Shown: positions 17,105 to 29,570 of the stretch, one piece after another
How the letters are laid out: each line of letters begins with the position of its first letter
Position numbering within the stretch: the first letter of the stretch is position 1
Notes under the pieces: model-generated
What the model saw: the letters and a program-made list of their open reading frames with translations, nothing else
The model's database searches: none
What the model was told of the DNA's origin: nothing
Translations under genes and position numbers: made by a program
From: Thermoanaerobacterales bacterium 50_218
Lineage (GTDB): Bacteria > Bacillota > DSM-12270 > Thermacetogeniales > Thermacetogeniaceae
Direction of reading: 5' to 3'
Assembly (NCBI GenBank): GCA_001508855.1
Contig: LGFL01000006.1
Location: 1-60,258 of the forward strand
DNA: 60,258 bases

Positions 17105-18226
17105 GTGTCGGTTTTGGAACTGCAGAGCATCTATCTAAAAAATTTTCGTAATTACGAGAATTTAGAGCTTCAAATACCGGATGGTTTTACTGTCTTTGTA
17201 GGGCCCAACGGCGCTGGCAAGAGCAACCTGCTTGAGGCGATTTATTATCTGGGAACATCTTCGTCGTATCGAAATCATTCTGATGAATCCCTTGTCTTCT
17301 GGGGAGCAGATTTTTTTTTGGTCCGCGGGAAGGTCAGGTTTGGTAGCATCAACCACACTGTTGAAGTTGCTTATAACCTCGGTGAGCGCAGAAAAATCGT
17401 CAAGGTTGACGGTAAAAGAAGCCAACCGAAGGAACTTGCCGGTTACCTGCCAATGGTTGTTTTTTCTCCTGCAGATATTTTGATCATTCAGGGGCCTCCA
17501 AGCGCGCGCCGCCGTTACCTTGATCTTGTCGTTTGTCAGCTCAGGCCACAGCATCTTCGCGATCTTGTCCTTTACCATGACATCCTGGTGCAGCGCAATA
17601 GCCTGCTCAAACAGGATGTGGCTTCAGATGAAGCCCTGCAGCCCTGGAACGAACAACTCGTTGAAGTGGGTGCAAGGATTTTGGAGCGCAGGTTGGAGAT
17701 CCTTTTCAAACTTTGCGAAGGGTGTAGAGAGATTCTGGACCAGTTGTCTGGTACCAGTGAGTTGGAAGTTCACTACTTGGCCCGGTCTTTTTCTTACCCT
17801 CTTTTTACCTGTCTGGGTAGTGCTGACCTACAACAGTCTCTTCGTGACGCACTCGATGCCTCGAGAGAGCGTGAAGAAAGATTGAAATCGACCGTGGTTG
17901 GGCCTCACCGCGATGACTTCTGTTTTTTTCTAAAGGGTCAAAATTATCGCTACTATTGCTCCCAGGGAGAGCAGCGCCTCCTCCTCCTTGCTCTCAAAAT
18001 CGCCCAGGCGCAATTAATCACAACAGAGGTGAAGAGAAAACCGTTGCTTCTCTTGGATGATGTGTTTTCAGAACTCGATGACGAACATCGACAAAAGGTT
18101 TTTTTACACCTAGTTTCCCAAAACCAGGTGCTGGCAACGACGACATCTCTCACTGGTTCCTGGGGCTTCGGGCACAGCTTTAATTTTTTTGAAGTAAACC
18201 AGGGTCAGGTTTTTTTTAGGAGGTGA
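17105..18226 (+). CDS. recF: DNA replication and repair protein RecF
   Basis: A 373-residue SMC-like ABC ATPase that loads RecA at gaps. It begins LQSIYLKNFRNYENLEL and has the Walker A GPNGAGKSNLLEAIYYL (about residues 33-49), the signature region YYCSQGEQRLLLLALKIAQ and Walker B PLLLLDDVFSELD. GTG start. Six bases separate it from dnaN. Confidence 0.96.
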   Translation: MSVLELQSIYLKNFRNYENLELQIPDGFTVFVGPNGAGKSNLLEAIYYLGTSSSYRNHSDESLVFWGADFFLVRGKVRFGSINHTVEVAYNLGERRKIVKVDGKRSQPKELAGYLPMVVFSPADILIIQGPPSARRRYLDLVVCQLRPQHLRDLVLYHDILVQRNSLLKQDVASDEALQPWNEQLVEVGARILERRLEILFKLCEGCREILDQLSGTSELEVHYLARSFSYPLFTCLGSADLQQSLRDALDASREREERLKSTVVGPHRDDFCFFLKGQNYRYYCSQGEQRLLLLALKIAQAQLITTEVKRKPLLLLDDVFSELDDEHRQKVFLHLVSQNQVLATTTSLTGSWGFGHSFNFFEVNQGQVFFRR

Positions 18227-18230
18227 ATCG

Positions 18231-18506
18231 ATGTTTCTCCATATTGGTGATGATGTGGTCATACCTTTGAGCGAACTAATTATCATCCTCAACTTGGAGT
18301 CTGCAAAGAAGCAGGAGGCTACCAGAGAGTTCTTCAGTTTTGCTCAACAAGAATCGTTCGTTTATCAGATCGGGAAAAAAGGTAATGAAAAAAGCGCTGT
18401 GATAACCAGGAAGCGGCTTTATTATTCTCCGATTTCTTCCTTAACTCTTTTAAGAAGGGCACAGCAAGCGGCACTTGAGGGCACCGATTGTGTCTTACCT
18501 GAGTAG
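18231..18506 (+). CDS. remB: Extracellular matrix regulator RemB/YaaB (DUF370 family)
   Basis: A 91-residue protein beginning MFLHIGDDVVIPLSELIIILNLES, typical of the RemB/YaaB branch of the DUF370/RemA family found between recF and gyrB in Firmicutes. RemA is a DNA-binding matrix regulator; the role of RemB is less clear. It follows recF by four bases, with the AGGAGGTGAATCG site overlapping the recF end, so coupled translation is likely. Confidence 0.88.
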   Translation: MFLHIGDDVVIPLSELIIILNLESAKKQEATREFFSFAQQESFVYQIGKKGNEKSAVITRKRLYYSPISSLTLLRRAQQAALEGTDCVLPE

Positions 18507-18535
18507 AACATTTGTTTTAGAAAGATACTGATTTG

Positions 18536-18544
18536 TGTTATAAT
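18536..18544 (+). promoter_or_regulatory. Candidate extended -10 promoter for gyrBA
   Basis: TGTTATAAT gives a perfect TATAAT with the TG of an extended -10, 78 bases before the gyrB start. No good -35 is at the right distance. Confidence 0.5.
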
Positions 18545-18621
18545 ATATTGTGTTGCAATAAATGGTGTCTCTGGGAGATTCAGCTATATCGGAAGTAAGA
18601 AATTGATCAGAGGTGGGTTAA

Positions 18622-20526
<1,905 letters not shown>

Positions 20527-20545
20527 CTGAAAAGGAGGAAAGGTC

Positions 20546-22996
20546 TTGACAGTTCCTAAAGGACAAGTACTTCCTGTGGATATTGACGAGGAGGTCAAAA
20601 AATCTTATCTCGACTACGCCATGAGCGTTATCGTCGGGCGTGCCCTTCCTGATGTCAGGGACGGACTCAAGCCTGTGCACCGCAGGATTCTCTACACGAT
20701 GTACGAAACCGGGATGGGACCTGATAGGCCCTACAAAAAATCGGCACGCCTTGTTGGAGATGTCCTCGGGCGCTACCACCCTCACGGTGATGCTGCTGTT
20801 TATGATGCTGTCGTGCGTCTTGCCCAGGATTTTGCCTGTCGCTATCCTCTCATTGACGGCCATGGGAATTTCGGTTCTGTTGATGGTGATGCTCCTGCGG
20901 CAATGCGCTACACCGAGGTCCGGATGACACCACTGGCGGTTGAAATGCTTACAGATATTGACCAGGACACTGTGGATTTCACCCCCAACTATGATGGCTC
21001 CCTTAAAGAGCCTGTTGTTCTCCCCAGTCGTGTCCCGAACCTCCTGATCAACGGTTCTTCAGGCATTGCGGTGGGAATGGCGACGAATATTCCTCCCCAC
21101 AACCTCAACGAGGTTGTTGCTGCTCTCGTCTATCTCATTGAACATCCTGAAGCTTCGGTTGACGAATTGATGGAACTGTTGCCTGGGCCAGACTTCCCCA
21201 CTGGTGGGTTTATTCTCGGTCAGGAAGGGATTAAAGCAGCTTATCACACGGGCCGGGGCACGATCATTATGCGGGGGAAGGCGACTGTCGAGAAAAACGC
21301 TGACGGCAGGAGCCAGATCATTATCACTGAACTTCCTTATCAGGTGAATAAGGCCCGTCTCGTGGAGAGGATCGCTGACCTGATCCGGGAGAAAAAAATC
21401 GACGGTGTCAGCGATCTTCGGGATGAGTCAGACCGGAGTGGTCTTAGGGTTGTCCTCGATTTGAAGAAAGAAGCCAACCCGCGTCTGATTCTCAGAAGGT
21501 TGTACAGACACACCCAACTCCAGGAGACTTTTGGGGTAATTATGCTTGCCCTCGTTGACGGAGAGCCACGCTTGCTGAATCTGAAACAGGTTTTGCAGCA
21601 CTACCTCGATCACCAGATTGTGGTGGTCAAGAGGCGGACTAGCTACCAGTTGCGGAAAGCGGAGGAGCGCCTCCATATTGTGGAAGGATTAGTTAAGGCC
21701 CTTGACCACATCGATGAAGTGATTGCTTTGATTCGGGGTTCGAAAGATGTTGCCACGGCTCGCCAGGGTCTACAAGACCGATTTGGCCTCACCGAGCGCC
21801 AGGCCCAGGCAATTCTGGAGATGCGGCTTCAGCGCCTGACTGCGCTCGAAAGAGATAAAGTAGTTGCTGAAAAGGCAGAGCTGGAAAAAAAGATCGTCCA
21901 TTTCAGGGAGCTTCTGGAACGAGAAGAACTGGTGAAAGCTGTGGTCAGGGATGAGTTACTCCAGATCCGGGAAAAATACGGTGATCCCCGGAGGACTCGG
22001 ATCATTGCTCCTGAGGACGAAGAGGAAGAGATCGAGGTTATCCCTGAAGAGGTGGTTGTGGTTACACTGACCAGGCGTGGGTATATCAAGAGGATTCCTG
22101 TGTACGCGTATCGTAGTCAACACCGGGGAGGAAAAGGAGTTATTGCCCTCACCACCAGAGAAGAGGATTTTGTAGAGCACATTTTTGTTACCACGACTCA
22201 CCACAACCTGCTCTTCTTCACCAGCAAGGGGAGGCTTTACAGGTTACTCGTCCACACTCTTCCTGAGGGCTCGCGTCAGTCAAAGGGAACCGCACTCGTC
22301 AATTTGCTGCCTCTTAGGGGTGATGAGCGAGTGACCGCGGTGATCCCGATCAAGGAATATCGGCAGGGGTATTATCTCTTTTTCGCCACAAAGAATGGGC
22401 TTGTCAAGAAGGGAAGGCTTGAGGAATACCATACGGCAAGGCGTGACGGGATCATCGCTACCCGGCTCCACGAGGGAGATGAAGTGATCGGTGTCAAGCT
22501 CACCGATGGCAACAGTGAAATCATTCTGGTGACTAAGAGAGGAATGTTGCTGCGCTTCCACGAAGAAGATGTCCGTCCGATGGGGCGCTTTTCTGCAGGG
22601 GTGAAAGGGATTCGCCTCCGTGATGGTGATGAAGTTGTGGCCATCGAGCAAGTGCATCAGGAGGCGGACTTGCTTGTGGTTTCCGAAAAGGGATACGGAA
22701 AGAGGACTCCTATCAGCGGTTACCGCCTCCAAAAGAGAGGGGGAATGGGGATAACGACACTGAAGGTGTCTGAGCGTAACGGTTTTCTGGTAGGAGTCAA
22801 GATCGTGGCACCAGGTGATGAGGTCTTGCTCATGAGTGCCGAGGGAAACGTAATCAGGATATCTGTAGGGGAGATCCCCGAGCAGGGACGTTATACACAG
22901 GGTGTCCGCCTGATGCGCTTGGAGCTCGGAGATCGGGTGGTTGCTCTGGCTAAAGTGACACCATCGATGATCAAGAAAAGGGAGACTAAAAATTGA
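20546..22996 (+). CDS. gyrA: DNA gyrase subunit A
   Basis: An 816-residue GyrA. The catalytic tyrosine is in [10 protein letters not shown] (about residue 120). The quinolone-determining stretch is [16 protein letters not shown]: alanine stands where E. coli has Ser83, while the acidic residue of position 87 is kept. The C-terminal beta-pinwheel has the GyrA box written QHRGGKG, with His where Arg or Lys is usual. TTG start with AAAGGAGGAAAGG. Gyrase versus topoisomerase IV is decided by this box and by gene position. Confidence 0.97.
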   Translation: MTVPKGQVLPVDIDEEVKKSYLDYAMSVIVGRALPDVRDGLKPVHRRILYTMYETGMGPDRPYKKSARLVGDVLGRYHPHGDAAVYDAVVRLAQDFACRYPLIDGHGNFGSVDGDAPAAMRYTEVRMTPLAVEMLTDIDQDTVDFTPNYDGSLKEPVVLPSRVPNLLINGSSGIAVGMATNIPPHNLNEVVAALVYLIEHPEASVDELMELLPGPDFPTGGFILGQEGIKAAYHTGRGTIIMRGKATVEKNADGRSQIIITELPYQVNKARLVERIADLIREKKIDGVSDLRDESDRSGLRVVLDLKKEANPRLILRRLYRHTQLQETFGVIMLALVDGEPRLLNLKQVLQHYLDHQIVVVKRRTSYQLRKAEERLHIVEGLVKALDHIDEVIALIRGSKDVATARQGLQDRFGLTERQAQAILEMRLQRLTALERDKVVAEKAELEKKIVHFRELLEREELVKAVVRDELLQIREKYGDPRRTRIIAPEDEEEEIEVIPEEVVVVTLTRRGYIKRIPVYAYRSQHRGGKGVIALTTREEDFVEHIFVTTTHHNLLFFTSKGRLYRLLVHTLPEGSRQSKGTALVNLLPLRGDERVTAVIPIKEYRQGYYLFFATKNGLVKKGRLEEYHTARRDGIIATRLHEGDEVIGVKLTDGNSEIILVTKRGMLLRFHEEDVRPMGRFSAGVKGIRLRDGDEVVAIEQVHQEADLLVVSEKGYGKRTPISGYRLQKRGGMGITTLKVSERNGFLVGVKIVAPGDEVLLMSAEGNVIRISVGEIPEQGRYTQGVRLMRLELGDRVVALAKVTPSMIKKRETKN

Positions 22997-22998
22997 GC

Positions 22999-23028
22999 TT
23001 GTCACTGGTTGATGGAGTGGGGTAAAAT
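22999..23028 (+). promoter_or_regulatory. Candidate promoter for pdxST
   Basis: TTGTCA and TAAAAT are 18 bp apart, 26 bases before the pdxS GTG. The -35 overlaps the gyrA end. Confidence 0.45.
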
Positions 23029-23053
23029 TAACGATCTAGAGGAGGTGAGATAA

Positions 23054-23941
23054 GTGGGCGAAGCCAAGGGAACCTGGGTCCTGAAAAAAGGTCTTGCCGA
23101 GATGCTCAAAGGTGGAGTGATCATGGATGTGACCACTCCAGAGCAGGCGAAAATTGCTGAAAAGGCCGGGGCGTGCGCAGTGATGGCCCTCGAGAGGGTT
23201 CCTGCAGACATTAGAGCTGCTGGTGGGGTTGCCAGGATGGCTGATCCCGAGGTAATCTTGCGGATCATGGATGCGGTAACAATTCCAGTGATGGCGAAGG
23301 TGCGCATTGGACACTTTGTCGAAGCACAGATTTTGGAGGCTCTTGGTGTTGATTACATAGATGAGAGTGAAGTTCTGACACCTGCGGATGAGAAGCACCA
23401 CATTGACAAACACCAGTTTCGTGTCCCGTTTGTTTGTGGAGCCAGGAATCTGGGGGAGGCCCTGCGCCGCATCGGTGAAGGAGCAGCAATGATCAGGACC
23501 AAGGGAGAGGCAGGTACTGGAAACATTGTCGAGGCTGTACGCCACATGCGGACTGTTCAGGGAGAGATCAGGTGGCTGCAGAGCCTGCGCCCAGAGGAGT
23601 TGATGTCTGCGGCTAAGGAGTTGGGCGCGCCTTACGAGCTTGTCAAGGAAGTGGCTGTTTCTGGTCGGCTTCCGGTTGTCAATTTTGCGGCTGGAGGAGT
23701 GGCAACACCTGCTGATGCCGCTCTGATGATGCATTTAGGTGCTGATGGAGTTTTCGTCGGTTCCGGGATCTTTAAGTCCTCTGATCCTGAGAGAAGAGCT
23801 GAGGCCATTGTTGCTGCGGTTACTTACTACAACGACCCTCAGGTACTGGCCGAGGTGTCTCGGGGACTTGGTGAACCGATGCGGGGCATTGATCTGGCAA
23901 CACTGAATCCTGAGGAACGTCTGGCGGTTCGCGGCTGGTAG
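23054..23941 (+). CDS. pdxS: Pyridoxal 5'-phosphate synthase lyase subunit PdxS
   Basis: A 295-residue (beta/alpha)8 PdxS, which condenses ribose 5-phosphate, glyceraldehyde 3-phosphate and ammonia to PLP. The active-site lysines are in [13 protein letters not shown] (about residue 80) and [12 protein letters not shown] (about residue 148), and the phosphate-binding end is [20 protein letters not shown] start after GAGGAGGTGAG. PdxT follows and supplies ammonia. PLP is a cofactor of the aminotransferase and TrpB encoded downstream. Confidence 0.97.
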   Translation: MGEAKGTWVLKKGLAEMLKGGVIMDVTTPEQAKIAEKAGACAVMALERVPADIRAAGGVARMADPEVILRIMDAVTIPVMAKVRIGHFVEAQILEALGVDYIDESEVLTPADEKHHIDKHQFRVPFVCGARNLGEALRRIGEGAAMIRTKGEAGTGNIVEAVRHMRTVQGEIRWLQSLRPEELMSAAKELGAPYELVKEVAVSGRLPVVNFAAGGVATPADAALMMHLGADGVFVGSGIFKSSDPERRAEAIVAAVTYYNDPQVLAEVSRGLGEPMRGIDLATLNPEERLAVRGW

Positions 23942-23977
23942 TTATTAAAAACAATTTTCAGGAAGGGATTAGCTAAG

Positions 23978-24547
23978 ATGAGAATTGGGGTTCTTGCAGT
24001 TCAAGGAGCTTTCCGGGAGCACATTGAAGCCCTGCGCAGGTGTGGTTGTGCAGTTTTCGAGGTTCGCAAAAAAGAAGAACTGGAAAGTGTTGATGGATTG
24101 GTGATTCCCGGTGGGGAGAGCACCACAATCGGGAAGTTGATCTCCGATTTCGGACTTGCTGATGTAATTAGGGAACGGGCAAAACACGGGATGCCAGTTT
24201 TCGGAACTTGCGCCGGAGCTGTTCTCCTGGCAAAAGAAATCATCGGGAGTGAGCAACCAACCCTTGGTTTGATGGATATTAGAGTCCGGAGAAATGCCTA
24301 TGGGAGGCAGGTTGACAGTTTTGAGGCAGATCTGGAGGTTCCTGTTCTGGGCAGTGACCCTTTCCCAGGGGTGTTTATCAGGGCTCCGTTGATTGAAGAG
24401 GTTGGTGCCGATGCCGAGGTTCTCGCCACCTACAAACAGGGGATCGTTCTCGTGCGCCAAGGAAAGATGCTGGCAGCAACTTTCCATCCGGAATTGACTT
24501 CTGACCTACGGTTGCACCATTACTTTTTAAGCTTCTTCGAAAATTGA
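23978..24547 (+). CDS. pdxT: Pyridoxal 5'-phosphate synthase glutaminase subunit PdxT
   Basis: A 189-residue class I glutaminase that feeds ammonia to PdxS. VQGAFREHIEAL at the N-terminus, PGGESTTIGKL, the nucleophile Cys in GTCAGAVLLAKE (about residue 78) and the catalytic His-Glu in TFHPELTSDLR are all intact. ATG start. The 36-base gap to pdxS indicates one operon. Confidence 0.97.
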   Translation: MRIGVLAVQGAFREHIEALRRCGCAVFEVRKKEELESVDGLVIPGGESTTIGKLISDFGLADVIRERAKHGMPVFGTCAGAVLLAKEIIGSEQPTLGLMDIRVRRNAYGRQVDSFEADLEVPVLGSDPFPGVFIRAPLIEEVGADAEVLATYKQGIVLVRQGKMLAATFHPELTSDLRLHHYFLSFFEN

Positions 24548-24566
24548 CCGAATGAGAAAAAAACAT

Positions 24567-24595
24567 TTGCCACTCACATGAGTTTGTGGTATAAT
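24567..24595 (+). promoter_or_regulatory. Sigma-A promoter of the serine operon
   Basis: TTGCCA and a perfect TATAAT are 17 bp apart, with a TG extended -10 (TGGTATAAT). It lies just after pdxT and before the T-box leader. Confidence 0.75.
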
Positions 24596-24629
24596 TTACG
24601 TTGCAAAAAATTGAGGAAATTGCAAAGGC

Positions 24630-24872
24630 GATGCTGGGGATAAGTACACTTGGACTGCACCTCCAGAGAGTTGGCGGATGGTGCGAGCCAATGGGCGGTT
24701 CAAGTGGAATCCACCCCTAAGGCAGGCCTCGAAAACCGGTACCTTCCGGGGTAAGGGGCACGGGTGGCCGCCGTTAAGGGCCAGAGAGTGGGTTCCACAG
24801 AGTGTGTGGGACCAAGATGGGTGGCAACGCGGGAACTTCCTCTCGTCCCATTAGTGGGCGAGAGGATTTTTG
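24630..24872 (+). promoter_or_regulatory. Serine T-box riboswitch leader
   Basis: A T-box leader. Stem I has the AAGTAC/GAA loop-E elements, and the triplet directly after GAA is TCC (24710-24712), a serine codon, as specifier. The T-box core GGGTGGCAACGCGG is at 24819-24832; its TGGC would pair with the GCCA end of a tRNA carrying G73. A terminator hairpin follows. Uncharged tRNA-Ser(GGA) would stabilise the antiterminator and turn on the downstream genes, which are all serine-related. That tRNA is encoded at 30216-30311. Confidence 0.92.
24839..24872 (+). terminator. T-box controlled terminator
   Basis: CCTCTCG and CGAGAGG form a stem extended by CCCA/TGGG, followed by ATTTTTG. The 5' arm overlaps the region needed for the antiterminator. 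Confidence 0.85.
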
Positions 24873-24912
24873 TTATTCAGAGAAATTTTACTAAGGATTG
24901 AGGAGGAGAGCA

Positions 24913-26064
24913 ATGGAGGAAAAACAGTATCTGATGTTACCAGGACCAACACCAGTCCCACCTCGTGTCTTGCGGGCGATGGCAAGGCCGATGATCAACC
25001 ACCGGGGACCTGAGTTTAAAGCACTTTTCGAAGAGGTCACTGCTGGGCTTAAAGAAGTGTTCCGGACGCAGAACGAGATCATCATTTTCCCCTCGGCAGG
25101 AACCGGAGCGATGGAAGCTGCTGTCGTTAACTTTGTATCTCCTGGAGACAAGGTTGTCGTTGTTTCCATCGGTGTTTTTGGGGAGCGTTTTGCTGAAATT
25201 GCGAGGCGCTTCGGTGCCCAGGTAGAAAAGCTTGATTTCCCCTGGGGAAGTGCGGCAGATCCGGAGGCGCTTGCCGAGTTGATCGCAAAGGATAAGGAAA
25301 AAGAGATCAAAGCAGTTTTTGTGACCCACAACGAAACTTCTACTGGGGTTACCAATGACCTCTGTGCTCTCAGGAAGGCCATCGGTGACCATCCTGCACT
25401 CTTTATTGTTGATGCTGTAAGTGGATTGGGAGCAGTAGAACTGGAAACAGATCAATGGAACCTTGACGTTGTCGTTGCCGGTTCCCAGAAGAGCTTTATG
25501 GTGCCTCCAGGCCTTTCTTTCCTCAGTGTCAGCGAGCGTGCCTGGAAAGTTACCGAAAAATGTACTAACAGTCGCTATTATTGGGATATCAGGGCTGCCA
25601 AAAATTATGCCGAAAAAGGGCAAACTCCTTATACTCCAGCACTTCCGCAGTTAGCAGCACTTGCCGAGTCGCTGAAAATCATCAAAAAAGAAGGTTTGGA
25701 CAACATTCATGCTCGCCACCGTAGGCACCGGGATATGGTGCGAACGGCTGTCCGGGCGATCGGATTAGGACTCCTTGCCCCTGATGAGGTGGCTTCTCCC
25801 GCGCTCACAGCGGTGATTCCTCCTGAGGGGATCGGTGCGGACGAGGTCAGGAAGGTGTTGCATCAGGAGTTCAATGTTGTTGTCGCTGGTGGTCAGCAGA
25901 CATTGAAGAACAAGATCTTCCGTATTGGTCACCTGGGTTATGTTCAGGACTTGGACATTATCGCCGTGATCGCTGCTCTGGAAATGGCCTTGGTCAGGTG
26001 CGGCTATCAGGTGGAACTTGGAAAGGGTGTGCGTGCAGCCCAAGAGGTGCTTCTGAACAGTTAA
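24913..26064 (+). CDS. Class V aminotransferase (serine-glyoxylate/phosphoserine type)
   Basis: A 383-residue PLP-dependent fold type I aminotransferase of the alanine-glyoxylate/serine-pyruvate group. It begins YLMLPGPTPVPPRVLRAM with MINHRGPEF; the PLP lysine is in VVAGSQKSFMVPPG (about residue 193). Since it precedes serA in a serine-specific T-box operon and no classical serC is nearby, it probably acts as the phosphoserine (or serine) aminotransferase; this is inference. ATG 24913 follows GAGGAGGAGAG; a longer frame from 24898 lacks a site. Confidence 0.88.
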   Translation: MEEKQYLMLPGPTPVPPRVLRAMARPMINHRGPEFKALFEEVTAGLKEVFRTQNEIIIFPSAGTGAMEAAVVNFVSPGDKVVVVSIGVFGERFAEIARRFGAQVEKLDFPWGSAADPEALAELIAKDKEKEIKAVFVTHNETSTGVTNDLCALRKAIGDHPALFIVDAVSGLGAVELETDQWNLDVVVAGSQKSFMVPPGLSFLSVSERAWKVTEKCTNSRYYWDIRAAKNYAEKGQTPYTPALPQLAALAESLKIIKKEGLDNIHARHRRHRDMVRTAVRAIGLGLLAPDEVASPALTAVIPPEGIGADEVRKVLHQEFNVVVAGGQQTLKNKIFRIGHLGYVQDLDIIAVIAALEMALVRCGYQVELGKGVRAAQEVLLNS

Positions 26065-26088
26065 TTCGTGATCAGGAGGTGGAGAACG

Positions 26089-27687
26089 GTGGTTGCGAGG
26101 AGGCCGAAGATCCTTGTTGGGGATAAGATTGTCGACGAAGCCATCGAGATGCTCCGTGAAGAGGCTGACGTTGATGTCAAGATCAAGGTTCCTCAGGAAG
26201 AACTGGAAGAGATCATTGAAGATTACGATGCCTTGATTGTAAGGAGCGTTCCCCTGGTGACCGAGGAAGTCCTCCGTAGGGGGAAGAGGCTCAAGGTTGT
26301 TGGCAGGGCAGGAAACGGTGTGGACAACATTGATGTCGAAGCGGCAACCCGCTACGGGGTTGTCGTCGTGAATACACCTGATAGTAACAGCATTTCTGCT
26401 GCTGAGCAGACGATTGCCTTGATGCTTGCCTCAGCCCGAAATCTGCCGCAGGCCCACCACCGAGTCAAAAGTGGGGGCTGGGGAAGGAATGAGTTCATGG
26501 GTAGCGAGCTTTATGGAAAAACCGTAGGCATCATTGGATTGGGAAGGATCGGGTCTCTTGTAGCTACTCGGCTCCGGGCCTTCGGGATGAGGGTGATTGC
26601 TTATGACCCCTACATTCCTTTGGAAAGGTTTGAGCGCTTTGGCGCTGAGCGCAAGGAAACCCTTGAGGATCTCATAAGAGAAGCCGATTTCATCACTGTC
26701 CACACCCCGAAGACCGAAGAAACTATTGGGATGATCGGGAGAGAGCAGTTTAAGATTGCCAAGAAGGGAGTCCGGGTAGTTAACTGTGCCCGCGGAGGGA
26801 TTATTGACGAAGAGGCCCTTGCCGAGGCCTTGCGGCAAGGGATTGTTGCCAGTGCTGGTCTCGATGTTTTCAGCAAGGAACCGTGCACCGGAAACCCCTT
26901 ACTGGAGTTCGATAATGTTGTCGTTACTCCCCATCTGGGGGCGACGACTTACGAGGCCCAGCACCGGGTAGGCACTGATGTTGCCAGGTATGTGCTCTCT
27001 GTTTTGAAGGGTGAAATCGTTCCCAATATGGTGAACCTGCCTTGTGTGCTTGGTGAAGAGGAACTGAAAACACTGCGCCCGTACTTAAAGCTTGCGGAGT
27101 ATCTCGGGAAATTGTACTACCAGTTGGAAAAAGCGCCAGTTGAGAGGATCGAGCTTATCTACAGTGGTGAAATTGCCAGAAAAGAAGTGAGCATGGTGAC
27201 CAGGGCCTTCATGAAAGGGTTGTTGACCCCAGTTCTCGGTGATGATGTCAACATGGTCAATGCTGCCTGGATCGCTGAAAACCGGGGCATTCAGGTTTTC
27301 GAGCACCGTGACTATGACAGTAAGTCAGGTTATGTGAGCCTGATCACCGCAAAGATTGCGGGTAATGGGGCAAGAGCCGAGTACGCTGGAACGATTGCCT
27401 GGGACAATCGCCCGAGGATTGTCCAGGTGAACAAGTATAAGATGGATATCATCCCTACACCACACATGCTCTTTGTGGACCACATCGACCGGCCTGGGGT
27501 AATTGGGCCCTTTGCATCGATCCTCGGTCAGCAGAACATCAATATCGCAATGATGCAGGTGGGGCGCTGCCAGCCGGGAGAGGAGGCTCTAATGACTTTA
27601 AGTGTGGATTCCCCTGTTGATGAGGCTACATTGGAAAGACTGCGCACTGTCGGAGGAATCCTTAATGTCAAGGTGGTTTCCCTTTAA
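26089..27687 (+). CDS. serA: D-3-phosphoglycerate dehydrogenase
   Basis: A 532-residue long-form SerA, the first step of serine synthesis. The NAD-binding GIIGLGRIGSLVATRLRAFGM motif, the catalytic Arg in VVNCARGGIIDEEAL and the His in VTPHLGATTYEAQ are present. An intervening ASB domain precedes the C-terminal ACT domain (MLFVDHIDRPGVIGPFASILGQQNINIAMMQVGR), probably for serine feedback. GTG 26089 is chosen because AGGAGGTGG is seven bases upstream; an in-frame GTG at 26068 is too early. It follows the aminotransferase closely; a serB phosphatase is not found here. Confidence 0.96.
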   Translation: MVARRPKILVGDKIVDEAIEMLREEADVDVKIKVPQEELEEIIEDYDALIVRSVPLVTEEVLRRGKRLKVVGRAGNGVDNIDVEAATRYGVVVVNTPDSNSISAAEQTIALMLASARNLPQAHHRVKSGGWGRNEFMGSELYGKTVGIIGLGRIGSLVATRLRAFGMRVIAYDPYIPLERFERFGAERKETLEDLIREADFITVHTPKTEETIGMIGREQFKIAKKGVRVVNCARGGIIDEEALAEALRQGIVASAGLDVFSKEPCTGNPLLEFDNVVVTPHLGATTYEAQHRVGTDVARYVLSVLKGEIVPNMVNLPCVLGEEELKTLRPYLKLAEYLGKLYYQLEKAPVERIELIYSGEIARKEVSMVTRAFMKGLLTPVLGDDVNMVNAAWIAENRGIQVFEHRDYDSKSGYVSLITAKIAGNGARAEYAGTIAWDNRPRIVQVNKYKMDIIPTPHMLFVDHIDRPGVIGPFASILGQQNINIAMMQVGRCQPGEEALMTLSVDSPVDEATLERLRTVGGILNVKVVSL

Positions 27688-27717
27688 GCATTAGAGAACC
27701 TCACTAAAAAGGGGTGA

Positions 27718-29001
<1,284 letters not shown>

Positions 29002-29013
29002 GTTCTGTTTTTC

Positions 29014-29043
29014 TTGACAGTGGTGACTTCTTTGTGATATACT
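29014..29043 (+). promoter_or_regulatory. Promoter of the Ser/Arg tRNA cluster
   Basis: A perfect TTGACA and TATACT with an 18-bp spacer and TG extended -10 (TGATATACT). It lies between serS and the first tRNA. A 7-bp hairpin GCGCGGG-TTT-CCCGCGC follows at 29059-29075 in the leader. Confidence 0.75.
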
Positions 29044-29089
29044 GGCAGCGGAATGAGAGCGCGGGTTTCCCGCGCCACTTGATTCTGAA

Positions 29090-29181
29090 GGAGGAGTGTC
29101 CGAGTGGTTTAAGGAGGCGGACTTGAAATCCGTTGGACTCTTTACAGGGTCCCGTGGGTTCGAATCCCACCTCCTCCTCCA
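29090..29181 (+). tRNA. tRNA-Ser (anticodon TGA)
   Basis: Acceptor GGAGGAG pairs with CTCCTCC, the anticodon loop is CTTGAAA, there is a long variable arm, and the T-loop is TTCGAAT. CCA is encoded. The discriminator is T rather than the G found in the three other serine tRNAs of this cluster. Confidence 0.95.
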
Positions 29182-29192
29182 GAAGCAAAAAT

Positions 29193-29269
29193 GCGCCCGT
29201 AGCTCAACTGGATAGAGCGACAGACTACGGATCTGTAGGTTGGGGGTTCAAGTCCCTCCGGGCGCACCA
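29193..29269 (+). tRNA. tRNA-Arg (anticodon ACG)
   Basis: 77 nt, encoded CCA. The anticodon loop CTACGGA gives ACG, whose A34 is the usual target of TadA; tadA is about 300 bases downstream. The body is nearly identical to tRNA-Arg(TCG) at 30323. Confidence 0.96.
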
Positions 29270-29296
29270 TAGCATCATAAAAAGAGCAGGACGCGC

Positions 29297-29393
29297 GGAG
29301 AGATGGCCGAGTCTGGCTGAAGGCGGTCGCCTGCTAAGCGACTAAGCGAGTGTAAAGCTTGCTTCGGGGGTTCGAATCCCCCTCTCTCCGCCA
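29297..29393 (+). tRNA. tRNA-Ser (anticodon GCT)
   Basis: Acceptor GGAGAGA/TCTCTCC with G73 and encoded CCA. The anticodon loop is CTGCTAA, followed by a long variable arm and T-loop TTCGAAT. Confidence 0.96.
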
Positions 29394-29415
29394 TTATTAT
29401 TATGTGAGTCAGAGT

Positions 29416-29492
29416 GCGCCTGTAGCTCAGGAGGATAGAGCAGCGGTTTCCTAAACCGCGTGTCGGGGGTTCGAGTCCCTCCAGGCGCGCCA
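29416..29492 (+). tRNA. tRNA-Arg (anticodon CCT)
   Basis: 77 nt, encoded CCA. Acceptor GCGCCTG, D-arm AGCTCAGGAGGATAGAGC, anticodon loop TTCCTAA. Confidence 0.95.
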
Positions 29493-29570
29493 TTTACTTC
29501 TAGGACCACCTGGGAAAAGAGAGGTTGCACTCTTCTGGTAGTTGGTCATGGTGCTGATGATGAAAAATTC

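Noticed and set aside
22280-23005. 241-residue minus-strand ORF opposite gyrA
   Set aside because: It lies fully inside gyrA, has no family motif, and its composition follows from the opposite strand.
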